This document shows positions 55,787 to 63,853 of a stretch of DNA of 64,000 nucleotides, piece after piece (positions within the stretch are counted from its first letter, which is position 1; each line of letters opens with the position of its first letter). A program made the translations under genes and the position numbers. Below the pieces are notes generated by a model. The model was not told the origin of the DNA. It did no database searches and saw only the letters and a program-made list of their open reading frames with translations. Origin of the DNA: Pedobacter metabolipauper (GTDB lineage: Bacteria > Bacteroidota > Bacteroidia > Sphingobacteriales > Sphingobacteriaceae); NCBI RefSeq assembly GCF_004362715.1, contig NZ_SNYC01000003.1, positions 62,001 through 126,000 of the forward strand, in the 5' to 3' direction.

Positions 55787-57685
55787 ATGAAAAAAATCAA
55801 ATCCATCGAAGTAAGAAATTCTAGATTCTACCAAGATTTCCGTATAGAATTCTCAGATAAGTTGACTTGTATTATGGGGGGGCGTGGTACAGGTAAAACA
55901 ACTCTTCTAAATTTCATGAAAGTGGCCTTGGGATATCCTGATTTTGAAGATAAGCAACTTGGTAACTTACTAAGAAGTAATCTTGGCGCCGGCACAATTA
56001 CATTAGAAATCCAAGGAGAGACCAATCAAATTTACAACTTAGTTAAGACTTTAGAAGATGCGCCCCAATCTTTTATTTTACCAAAATTAGATTTTATTCC
56101 ACTTAGTAAAATTTTCAACGACATTGAATGTGATTTTTATGAAGCGGGGCGCATCGAAGAAATCGGCCGTAGTAGTAGAGATCGCTTAGCACTGATTGAC
56201 AAAAAAATAAAAAATGAAATATCAGTTTTGATGACCTCGATGAAAAATATGCAAATAGAGTTAGAAAGTAATGCTCTAGACATCAAATCATTCAGTAAGA
56301 AAATCAAGCAATTCGACGATGTACTTAGTCAATATTCGGATGTCGAACTTGAATTTGAAACATTCAAGAAACAAAAGCCTCTCGAAATAGGTGAAACGGA
56401 AAATAAGACTTTTGAAGATGCGGATAGAAATGAGGGAATAAGACTACAAGAGACCAGATTTTATAATCGTTCCGTAGATGTCTTTAAAAAATTCCAAAAG
56501 GATTTGGTTGAAACATATAGGCCATTAAAAAATTTTATTGACAGTGAAACTCAAAATCCAGAGGTTTTCCAAAATTCTGGATTGATGAAAGAGGCGCAAG
56601 AATTAATGACTAAAACGGTTGAAGATATAAGGCAAGCATTTGGCAAAGTCGCTGGGATGGTTAAAAATAAGCAAAACGATCTTGATATTTCATTTAGTAA
56701 GCTTATAGATATTCATACTGAACAGCAAGCTAGTTTTGTTACGATTAAGCAACAATTCGATCAAAATAGAGAGTATATAAATAAGTACAATCTACTTTCA
56801 AAACGAATTACGGACAAATCTATCTTGATGAAAGATCAAGACGACATGGGTAAACGTTTGAAGCAAGTTAAAGAGGTACGCAGCCAATTGCTCGAAAGAT
56901 TGAACGAATACAAAAAGTCAATTTTCGGACTCCGATTAAAAACCGTTAATGAATTAAATCAAATTTTCAATAACGAGGTTGTTATCACGTTAACATATGC
57001 TGGAATCCGAGATGATTTTCAAGAAAAGCTTCGATCTGCGCTGAAAGGTTCAGGAATTCAGTATAATGTGATTGTCTTGAAAATAGCTGAAAGATTTACT
57101 CCTGAACAATTTGCCCAAGTCGTTCATGATAGAAATGCGTCTACATTAATGTCAATTAAAGAAATTGACCAAACTCGTGCTCTTTTGATTATTAGTACAC
57201 TTTACGAAACTGAATTGTTATATGAAATAGAAACAATGTATTGTGACGATCTACCAGAGTTTAAACTCAAAATTGCAAGTGATTCCGCTAATCTTGAAAA
57301 TAATTATCGACGTACTGATGAGCTTTCTATGGGGCAAAGGTGTACTACAGTTTTGCCAATAATTTTTGCAGTATCGACAAATCCACTGATTATTGATCAG
57401 CCAGAGGATAATTTAGATAATAAATATATTACTCAAAGTATTCATGAGACAATCAGGCAACAAAAGACAAATAGGCAATTAATATTTATCACACACAATC
57501 CTAATATACCTGTACTTTCAGATGCCGACCATAATATCTTTCTCGAGTATGAAAATAGGCAATCAAAGATTCTACATGAGGGTACAATTCTAGAAGTTAA
57601 GCAGGATATAATAAACTTATTGGAAGGAGGAGCTCTTGCTTTTGAACGTAGGATGGAAACTTATGGCTATGAAAATAATTTGTAG
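55787..57685 (+). CDS. SMC/Rad50-like ABC ATPase, candidate conflict-system ATPase
   Basis: This 632-aa protein has Walker A GGRGTGKTT at residues 31-39, a long charged coiled-coil region (~140-400), the ABC signature LSMGQR at 513-518, and Walker B with acidic residues in LIIDQPEDNLDN (Asp537, Glu540). A switch His follows in FITHNPNIP. Head-coil-head order is that of RecF/SMC-like ATPases, and the DQPEDNLDN box recalls the ATPase half of TrlF-type proteins, but no PHP or nuclease domain is fused. The kinase-fold gene starts 2 bp after its stop. ATP-dependent DNA or RNA sensing is inference. Codon and base use are more AT-rich than upstream genes. Confidence 0.82.
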   Translation: MKKIKSIEVRNSRFYQDFRIEFSDKLTCIMGGRGTGKTTLLNFMKVALGYPDFEDKQLGNLLRSNLGAGTITLEIQGETNQIYNLVKTLEDAPQSFILPKLDFIPLSKIFNDIECDFYEAGRIEEIGRSSRDRLALIDKKIKNEISVLMTSMKNMQIELESNALDIKSFSKKIKQFDDVLSQYSDVELEFETFKKQKPLEIGETENKTFEDADRNEGIRLQETRFYNRSVDVFKKFQKDLVETYRPLKNFIDSETQNPEVFQNSGLMKEAQELMTKTVEDIRQAFGKVAGMVKNKQNDLDISFSKLIDIHTEQQASFVTIKQQFDQNREYINKYNLLSKRITDKSILMKDQDDMGKRLKQVKEVRSQLLERLNEYKKSIFGLRLKTVNELNQIFNNEVVITLTYAGIRDDFQEKLRSALKGSGIQYNVIVLKIAERFTPEQFAQVVHDRNASTLMSIKEIDQTRALLIISTLYETELLYEIETMYCDDLPEFKLKIASDSANLENNYRRTDELSMGQRCTTVLPIIFAVSTNPLIIDQPEDNLDNKYITQSIHETIRQQKTNRQLIFITHNPNIPVLSDADHNIFLEYENRQSKILHEGTILEVKQDIINLLEGGALAFERRMETYGYENNL

Positions 57686-57687
57686 CT

Positions 57688-59568
57688 ATGAATAGTCAAG
57701 AAAACAAGACTCTCCTAACCAAGGTTCAGGAAATGGAAAAATTGGCTTTTAAGAATGAAGCGCCAGATATGTCAATTGTTCATGAAATTGCTGAAGAACT
57801 TAAAGCACTTCCCAAAACAAGGCGTAATTTTTTTTATGATTATGTTGAAGGTCTAAAAAACAGGCTGTTTAAATTTGGAATTGGCTCTGATTTCTTAGAT
57901 TTAAACTCTTTCCAACTAGCAGTCGAAGAACAAGAAGCGAGTGCATTGCCACAGCCATTGATTCCTGTAGAAGCAATATCGAAAGTATCTGCCATTCAAA
58001 ACAATGAAGTCATTCAAATAAAAGGTTATAAAGAAACTTTTATTGAGCTTATTAACCATTTACAAGATGAACTAAAATCAATTAAAGGCTACTTTTTTCT
58101 CCAATTGCAGAGAAACGAAAAAGCTCATTATGCCCCATTGATTCTACATGATGATAAATGTTTTTATCATTCGATTAAAAAGAAATTGCAATCTGTCGTA
58201 GAAAACTGCGAGTGCCATTCTTTAGAAGTTTACAAAAAGCAGATTGAAGAAGGAAGTTCAGTAAACGAAAACAATGCGGTTTTACTAATCCTTTCTACGA
58301 AAATTAATGATAAAACTTTTTTAGATGAAGTTAAATCCAGTTTAGATTACATTATTAGTAGCTATGATGACTATAGCTTTATTACATTAAAACCGACTGA
58401 AGAGCTTAAGAAAACTGATTTTATCACCAATAACGACAAGACTAGTTTTTTAGCAGAGATAGAATTTGTAACATCTACTTTTTTAACAAATGCAGATCTT
58501 TCAAATGAAGAGGAAAAATTGGTGAAGAGCCTTTTTAAGCATATAAAGTCCAGCCCTATATTAGAATATAAAATTCTAAAAGGTGGTAAGAGTGGTTCAA
58601 AAGTATTAGAAATAAAGCCTAAACTAAATTTTAATAATGAAATTGCTAAACGTTATGTGACTAAGTTCGGAAGGAAGGATGGAAATGAAAAGATTAAAAG
58701 GGAAATGGAGGCTTACTCGGAACATATAGAAAACTATGCTACGGGTTTATATGACTCTGCTCACTATCAGGAGACATCCAGTATGGAAGGCATGAAATAT
58801 TCTTACGCATCAAAAGATGCAGTTCAGGCTTCATTTTCTTACGCTACTATACTAGAAAATTCTGAAAATAAATTTTATTCTGAACGAGCAAATACAATTG
58901 AAAAGTTGTTCGATTTGCAACCTTTCAATATGTGGCAAGCTTCTATTGAAAAAGGTCAGTTTTCTGTTAGAGAGTTATATGAACGATTTATAGTTCCTGA
59001 AAAATTTATTAAGGCAGTAATGAAGGTCAAATGCTTAACCGAACAAGAAGTTGAAGACACAGAACTTATTAAAACATTTAAAGAGGTATTTGAATACAAA
59101 TTAGAAACAAATAAAAAGGTATGTCACGGTGATTTGCATTCCGAAAATTTTTTTATTGACTCAAATGGCATCTATTTAATTGATTTTGGATTTACGGGCA
59201 CACTCCATTCATTGGTAGATCACACTGCTTTAGAGTGCAGTATAAAATTCAAACATATACCATTTTATGTTGACATAGAAACTCTAGTAAATATTGAAAA
59301 TCAACTTACAAGTGACGATTCTTTCAATCCATCATTTCAAGCTATTTGTCCAAGAAAAGATGTAGAGGATTATTTCGAAATTATTAATAAAATAAGAGTG
59401 AAAAGTAGCTCGGGGCTATCTGTAAATCCATCTAGTAGACTGGAGTATTTGATTTCACTTTTTGTTATGACATGTAGGCAAGTCCAGTACTCAGATTTAA
59501 ATCAACTTTATGCGCTTAATTCGGCAGAAATCATTGGTCAAAGGATAAAACAACTCATCGCTAAATAA
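57688..59568 (+). CDS. Kinase-fold (APH-like) protein with novel N-terminal region
   Basis: The 626-aa protein has an unassigned N-terminal half (~1-290) and a kinase-like C-terminal half. The N-lobe shows a glycine loop KGGKSGSK at 298-305, a candidate ATP-anchoring Lys326 in RYVTKFG, and a helix-C acidic residue near Glu339. The catalytic loop is CHGDLHSENF (Asp482, Asn487), and the metal-binding motif is IDFG (Asp499). All core phosphotransfer residues are present, so activity is plausible. It may belong to the kinase-like ternary-complex-associated families described for NTP-dependent conflict systems; this is from memory. It is coupled to the ATPase gene at 2-bp spacing. Confidence 0.72.
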   Translation: MNSQENKTLLTKVQEMEKLAFKNEAPDMSIVHEIAEELKALPKTRRNFFYDYVEGLKNRLFKFGIGSDFLDLNSFQLAVEEQEASALPQPLIPVEAISKVSAIQNNEVIQIKGYKETFIELINHLQDELKSIKGYFFLQLQRNEKAHYAPLILHDDKCFYHSIKKKLQSVVENCECHSLEVYKKQIEEGSSVNENNAVLLILSTKINDKTFLDEVKSSLDYIISSYDDYSFITLKPTEELKKTDFITNNDKTSFLAEIEFVTSTFLTNADLSNEEEKLVKSLFKHIKSSPILEYKILKGGKSGSKVLEIKPKLNFNNEIAKRYVTKFGRKDGNEKIKREMEAYSEHIENYATGLYDSAHYQETSSMEGMKYSYASKDAVQASFSYATILENSENKFYSERANTIEKLFDLQPFNMWQASIEKGQFSVRELYERFIVPEKFIKAVMKVKCLTEQEVEDTELIKTFKEVFEYKLETNKKVCHGDLHSENFFIDSNGIYLIDFGFTGTLHSLVDHTALECSIKFKHIPFYVDIETLVNIENQLTSDDSFNPSFQAICPRKDVEDYFEIINKIRVKSSSGLSVNPSSRLEYLISLFVMTCRQVQYSDLNQLYALNSAEIIGQRIKQLIAK

Positions 59569-59645
59569 TAACTCAATTTTGAAGACTTAGCAAACATTGA
59601 TTTAAAATGCAGTAATTTACTTTGGCCTAAATATAATCTAACGAC

Positions 59646-60263
59646 GTGATAAGAAAAATAACACTCTCAATACTTCTCATAACTACATTCTATGCCCTAA
59701 CTGGGTGTAAAAGTGGTATCAACAAAGCTTTCAAATCAATACAACAGTCAAATGAACGATCAAATCAAATATTGATCGATTCAAATAAAACTCTATTAAC
59801 ATCTATAAAACAACTCAACAATAAAATTTTCGTAAACCAAGCAGATTCAATAAACAATGCTAATTATGGTCTCAATGTTCTAGTTGATACCTACAAAAAG
59901 GACATAAGCAATCTTGCCCTAGTCCATAAAGATGAAGATGTAGCCTATGAAGTTGTAGCAACGCCCGATTTGTTAAAGGGTGTGCTGATATCCGCAAGTA
60001 TGGAGGTCAATAAACAAGTTTCAAAAATAAGCCTAAAAGTAAAAAATGCTAGTTTGGATAGCTTGCTAACTGAATTGCATCTCGTTAGCATGGATGAAGA
60101 TTATTTTGAAAAAACTTTTAAAAACGTTCCATCGGCAAATGCGCTAGCGATTTTGTCGAGTTTGCAAGTTAAAAGCTCTGATGCATCCAATACAGCGTTA
60201 CATTTAATTTTGTCGTTAAGCAATGAAAATCCTAGTATTGATGTTTTACCAGTTCGGAAATGA
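59646..60263 (+). CDS. Lipoprotein of unknown function
   Basis: Translation appears to start at GTG (59646), giving 205 aa with a lipoprotein signal MIRKITLSILLITTFYALTGC. The following ~50 residues are helical and polar (IDSNKTLLTSIKQLNNKI), and the rest is alternating helix with a SLKVKNASLDSLLTEL segment. No family is recognised. Its last bases overlap the start of the 42-aa membrane protein in an ATGA, so the two are translated together. It starts 77 bp after the kinase-fold gene. Confidence 0.65.
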   Translation: MIRKITLSILLITTFYALTGCKSGINKAFKSIQQSNERSNQILIDSNKTLLTSIKQLNNKIFVNQADSINNANYGLNVLVDTYKKDISNLALVHKDEDVAYEVVATPDLLKGVLISASMEVNKQVSKISLKVKNASLDSLLTELHLVSMDEDYFEKTFKNVPSANALAILSSLQVKSSDASNTALHLILSLSNENPSIDVLPVRK

Positions 60264-60388
60264 AACGCAGGAAGTATTTTTTCATCGTGCTGGCTATAGT
60301 TGTCTTTTCAATTACATTGTTTATTTTGTACAAATGGGTTCTGCATGAATTTGCACAATCGTTTTACAAAGGCTATCTCGTTGGGTAG
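60260..60388 (+). CDS. 42-aa single-pass membrane protein
   Basis: A short frame from the ATG at 60260, overlapping the lipoprotein stop by ATGA, encodes MKRRKYFFIVLAIVVFSITL then FILYKWVLHEFAQSFYKGYLVG. A basic N-terminus and one ~20-residue hydrophobic helix give a type II-like single-pass protein with a short amphipathic tail. Translational coupling, a clean stop and clear membrane topology argue that it is real. Function is unknown; it may partner the lipoprotein across the periplasm. Confidence 0.6.
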   Translation: MKRRKYFFIVLAIVVFSITLFILYKWVLHEFAQSFYKGYLVG

Positions 60389-60527
60389 CTAAAATTGTTT
60401 GATTCGTGAAGCCGTAAATGATAAAAGCCACGCTAAAAATTGAAAAACACAATTTCCAGTTTAATAATAAAAAGAAAGATGTATTATTTAATGTTTAAAT
60501 ATTACCATTACATTTTAATTTCTTAAT

Positions 60528-61499
60528 ATGACCATAAAAGAAGCAATTTTAAAAGTTTTAGAAGAATATAATGGCTCACTGACCTATCTGCAAGTGCTTG
60601 AGAAGGTTGATGAAAAAGAATATATAGATTGGAAAAATGCTAAAACTCCTGGAGATACGATAGCTGCACAGTTAGGGCATTTCATTCGTCAGAATGACTC
60701 GAGGATTAAGAGGATAAAAGGCAAAAAAGGTTTCGAATACTACTCTACAAAAAATGAGAAAGATATAAATTTAACCCAGATCATTGATGCTGAGAAAGCA
60801 CCCGCAATAAGCAACCAGATAAAAAGTTATCAGGAACGCCATCTCCATAAGCTACTAAGTAGCTATCTGAAAAGTCAGGAAATAAATTGTAAAACAATAT
60901 TTCACGAAAAATCTGCAAATAGCAGGGACGATCATCAAAAATGGATTCATCCAGATATGATTGGAATTGATTTCTTAAATCTTAAGAATAAATCCAGTAA
61001 TGCACTGATGAAATTAATTAATAAGGCGGATGCTTTTAATTTGATATCATATGAAATTAAAAAAGAAATCAAAACCGATTATGAGCTAAAGAAGTATTTC
61101 TTTCAAGCAGTTTCAAATTCCAGCTGGGCGAATTATGGATATTTAGTTGCTTTCGATATTAGCAAGAACCTTATAGATGAGATGGAAAGATTATGCCAAT
61201 CTTTTGGTATTGGAATTATAGAATTGAAGTCAAATCCTTATGAAAGTAATGTTTTGTTTGTTTCAAGATATAGAGAGCTAGACTTCAGGACTATAGATAA
61301 ACTTTGCGAAATTAATGGTGATTTTGAAAGATTTATGAGCCAGACTGAAACGTTGCTTAGTGCAAGCGAGAAATACTTGAATGCGACTAAAAAAGAATTT
61401 GAAGAATTCTGCGATGTCTATTTTAAAACAGATTCTGAGATTGAAGTATATTGCAAAGAAAACTTTATTCCTTGGGAAGAAGAGAAAGAAGTTTATTAA
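60528..61499 (+). CDS. HARE-HTH protein fused to PD-(D/E)XK nuclease-like domain
   Basis: Residues 1-75 form the HARE-HTH winged helix (TIKEAILKVLEEYNGSLTY, then DTIAAQLGHFIR), a domain found in restriction endonucleases and chromatin proteins. Residues ~95-250 fit the PD-(D/E)XK fold: Glu103 in YQERHLHKLL, Asp143 in HPDMIG, Glu176-x-Lys178 in YEIKK, and the helix Gln in FQAVSNSSWANYGYLV. The arrangement matches COG2958-type proteins of unknown role. With a complete active site it is likely a nuclease guided or regulated by the HTH. It is separated by 139 bp from the 42-aa gene. Confidence 0.82.
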   Translation: MTIKEAILKVLEEYNGSLTYLQVLEKVDEKEYIDWKNAKTPGDTIAAQLGHFIRQNDSRIKRIKGKKGFEYYSTKNEKDINLTQIIDAEKAPAISNQIKSYQERHLHKLLSSYLKSQEINCKTIFHEKSANSRDDHQKWIHPDMIGIDFLNLKNKSSNALMKLINKADAFNLISYEIKKEIKTDYELKKYFFQAVSNSSWANYGYLVAFDISKNLIDEMERLCQSFGIGIIELKSNPYESNVLFVSRYRELDFRTIDKLCEINGDFERFMSQTETLLSASEKYLNATKKEFEEFCDVYFKTDSEIEVYCKENFIPWEEEKEVY

Positions 61500-61522
61500 C
61501 TCTTATTTTAGGATTTACATCA

Positions 61523-62008
61523 ATGGAATTTAACTATTCTATCAACACAAACAGAAGTTTTGCAAATTCATTGTTCCATACATTTGTTGTCTTGGCAATG
61601 ATGGTTCTTCCTAATCCCACTTTTGGCCAAAAATCTTTGGCCAAAAAAGCTTTTGTCCTAAATTGTAAGCAAGCTGAAAAGAAGTGGAAGTTATTATCAT
61701 TTGAAGGATATAAGGTCAACTACTTTTTTCTCAACAATAGTTATAAAGAAACAGATTCTAATGGGGTAGATAGTTTTACAGGAACAGTGCTAATGGATAT
61801 CGACAAAAATACTATAGATAGTTTAACTGGTATAAAGATGTGCTATTTGATTAGCAAGAAATTAGGTCTTGAGGAGTTTACAGTGTTTAGGACATGTCAG
61901 GCCTATAAAATCTATATTTCATCTACTGGCTACAAGAATGAGGACGAAAAAACCTATTTAATAAATAACTATTTTGGTACTTATATTAGACCTCTGAAAA
62001 AAGATTGA
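61523..62008 (+). CDS. Secreted small protein of unknown function
   Basis: From the ATG at 61523 the 161-aa product has a signal-peptide-like start (SLFHTFVVLAMMVLPNPTFGQ). A compact mature domain has two Cys residues (NCKQAEKKW and CQAYKIY) that could pair. I recognise no family. A longer open frame from 61451 overlaps the nuclease-like gene and loses the signal peptide at the N-terminus, so the internal ATG is preferred. Confidence 0.55.
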   Translation: MEFNYSINTNRSFANSLFHTFVVLAMMVLPNPTFGQKSLAKKAFVLNCKQAEKKWKLLSFEGYKVNYFFLNNSYKETDSNGVDSFTGTVLMDIDKNTIDSLTGIKMCYLISKKLGLEEFTVFRTCQAYKIYISSTGYKNEDEKTYLINNYFGTYIRPLKKD

Positions 62009-62103
62009 TAAATGTTTCTATAGAAGACTTGGCTTACATCTTTTAGAGGCAAGAGGGAATTGAAATATTTTAAAGATTTGAGTTTATAAAATGATGCGGT
62101 AAC

Positions 62104-63105
62104 ATGAACCTCACAGAATTAATTTCTGCCATAGAACAGAAACATAAAAACGATGGAATTGAAGTAAACCCACCGGCTAGTCAACAACAAATTGATGACT
62201 TTCAGCGAAAAATAGGTTTTCCGTTGCCTCATGATTTTATTGAGTTCTATAAAATTTGCAATGGATTTTATTGCAACGAGGATATTTTCAATATGAAATC
62301 AATTGAAGATATGTTGGAAGATCCAGATGATTATGTTCACAGCTGGTTTTATTTTTCAGATTATATGATCAACTCCGATTTGTGGTTACTAAGGCTTAAT
62401 TCAGATGGACATTATGAAATATTTAATGTTAGCGACATAGAAATTGTTTTAACATCATCACTAAATGAATTTTTGGAACACTTTCTTCAAGGAAATGTAT
62501 TTGATAAAGGCGGACTATATGACTGGCAGGAAAAGCTCAAAACTAGTCTAAAGTTGAAAGATATCAGTCACAGGGAAAATATTACTTTAATTGATATTAT
62601 TAGAGAGTATCAAAGTTTGGCAGATAAGGCAGTTCAAATTTTTAAAAAGAAATACAAAGTTGATAATATCCTGGAAGCTTGGCATAGCCGTGTTTACGAA
62701 CGAACAGGAAAGCTGATTGAAGAAGGGCTTTACTTTTATGCCTTTCATGGTATTGGTTTAAAGGCACATTTCAAACATAAAATTGTTGATTTTGATTTTG
62801 CATGGTTCCCTGAACCACGACATGACGGCTTCGATTTATGGAGATTAACAAGCTTTATAGAAAATCAACCTAATAAATACCCCGATTACCAAGATAAGAG
62901 GAAAGTCGAGAAAGAATTTACCCAACTCGTAAATGAGGGAATTATCGCAAAACCGATACTCGATCAATCAACAACGCTATACTTTTTTAAAAATACTTTA
63001 GATGAATCACAAGCAATTGATGAAGCGATAAGGTCAAATTTAAATAGCTATAATTCGCAGTATAGGGAGAGAAACTGGTTTCAAAAGCTATTTGGCATCA
63101 AGTAA
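62104..63105 (+). CDS. SUKH (SMI1/KNR4) immunity-like protein with second C-terminal domain
   Basis: The first ~140 residues match the SUKH superfamily: NPPASQQQIDDFQRKIGFPLPHDFIEFYKICNGF, split at the usual turn, near residues 20-55. SUKH proteins commonly protect against polymorphic toxins. Residues ~160-333 carry FHGIGLKAHF, VDFDFAWFPEP and DGFDLWRL, which resemble a second immunity-associated domain family (DUF6896-like, from memory). A two-domain immunity protein would protect against more than one toxin class. No toxin gene is adjacent in the window. Confidence 0.72.
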   Translation: MNLTELISAIEQKHKNDGIEVNPPASQQQIDDFQRKIGFPLPHDFIEFYKICNGFYCNEDIFNMKSIEDMLEDPDDYVHSWFYFSDYMINSDLWLLRLNSDGHYEIFNVSDIEIVLTSSLNEFLEHFLQGNVFDKGGLYDWQEKLKTSLKLKDISHRENITLIDIIREYQSLADKAVQIFKKKYKVDNILEAWHSRVYERTGKLIEEGLYFYAFHGIGLKAHFKHKIVDFDFAWFPEPRHDGFDLWRLTSFIENQPNKYPDYQDKRKVEKEFTQLVNEGIIAKPILDQSTTLYFFKNTLDESQAIDEAIRSNLNSYNSQYRERNWFQKLFGIK

Positions 63106-63147
63106 TATTCATAGATATAATTAAGACAAAAAATCATTTAATAGTTT

Positions 63148-63243
63148 ATGATCAGAATTACAGCTATTATATCAATCTTTCTCTTCGCCTGCTATGGAAT
63201 AGTTGGCAAAGAAAACAATGACAAAAACAGAATGAAATTTTAG
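63148..63243 (+). pseudogene. Short signal-peptide ORF fragment
   Basis: ATG at 63148 opens 31 codons with a hydrophobic start (MIRITAIISIFLFACYG) and stops at TAG (63241-63243). It resembles the 5' end of a secreted or lipoprotein gene cut off by a later join. It overlaps the start of the broken gene at 63218 in a different frame. It is probably non-functional. Confidence 0.35.
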
Positions 63244-63544
63244 AGCAATTAGACTTAGCATTCAACGGCACACCTTCAAAATACTATCCATTAGGACGCC
63301 CAGAAGATATCAAGTACAACTTTATCTCGAACATGGATATTTCGAAACAGCAGGAAGTAAAATTTATTTATATGCGGACAAAGAGAGGTGGGCAATCGTT
63401 TTTGAAAAAAGTGGCTACCAAAATAGAGGCACATCTGCTGAAATAGAACTGAATTACGTCGGGGATTGTGTTAACTACCCTGTTGATGCGTATCCCGGAT
63501 CCAACATGCAATATCGGACAAACAGAGGCCGTATCTTTTTGATT
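63218..63544 (+). pseudogene. Frameshifted immunity-like gene (DUF7003-like)
   Basis: Starting at MTKTE (63218), a 4-bp TGAA excess shifts the frame before ILEQLDLAFNGTPSKYYPLG and PEDIKYNF. A second shift near 63322 leads into LEHGYFETAGSKIYLYADKE and RWAIVFEKSGYQNRG, ending in GDCVNYPVDAYPGSNMQYRT. The ordered motifs match a Bacteroidota family I recall as DUF7003, found among immunity genes. The C-terminal half of that family is absent: at RTNRGRIFLI the frame continues into a membrane protein. Confidence 0.6.
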
Positions 63545-63853
63545 TTTATAGGAACAATCATGGCGTTGGCAATTTCCCTTTGGGGAAACTACTCCTTATT
63601 GGTTAATAAATCAGCACTGCATGATAACGACATTAAATTCAGGATGGTTAGGCAATTGATGCCAGAACAGACATTGTTTATCGATTCACTTTATTACAAA
63701 AATTCCGATAGTTTGGAGATGAAAGTAGAAGAATTGGAATCCCGCCAGATTGCTATTCAGGTAGCTAGCGAAGCGGTTAAACAGAAAAAAGAAGAAGCAG
63801 AGAAAGCGGATAAAGAACTAAGACAGCTTAAAAAAGGAAACAGGATGAAGTAG
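63506..63853 (+). CDS. Small membrane protein with coiled-coil tail, mobilisation-region type
   Basis: The frame from the ATG at 63506 encodes 115 aa: about ten residues that belong to the preceding broken gene (MQYRTNRGRI), then a membrane helix (FLIFIGTIMALAISLWGNYS), a polar region (ALHDNDIKFRMVRQLMP) and a Lys/Glu-rich helical tail. Similar single-pass proteins with a DNDIKxR motif occur near relaxase genes in Bacteroidota conjugative elements, from memory. The chimeric N-terminus suggests the original start was lost in a recombination event. Confidence 0.5.
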   Translation: MQYRTNRGRIFLIFIGTIMALAISLWGNYSLLVNKSALHDNDIKFRMVRQLMPEQTLFIDSLYYKNSDSLEMKVEELESRQIAIQVASEAVKQKKEEAEKADKELRQLKKGNRMK

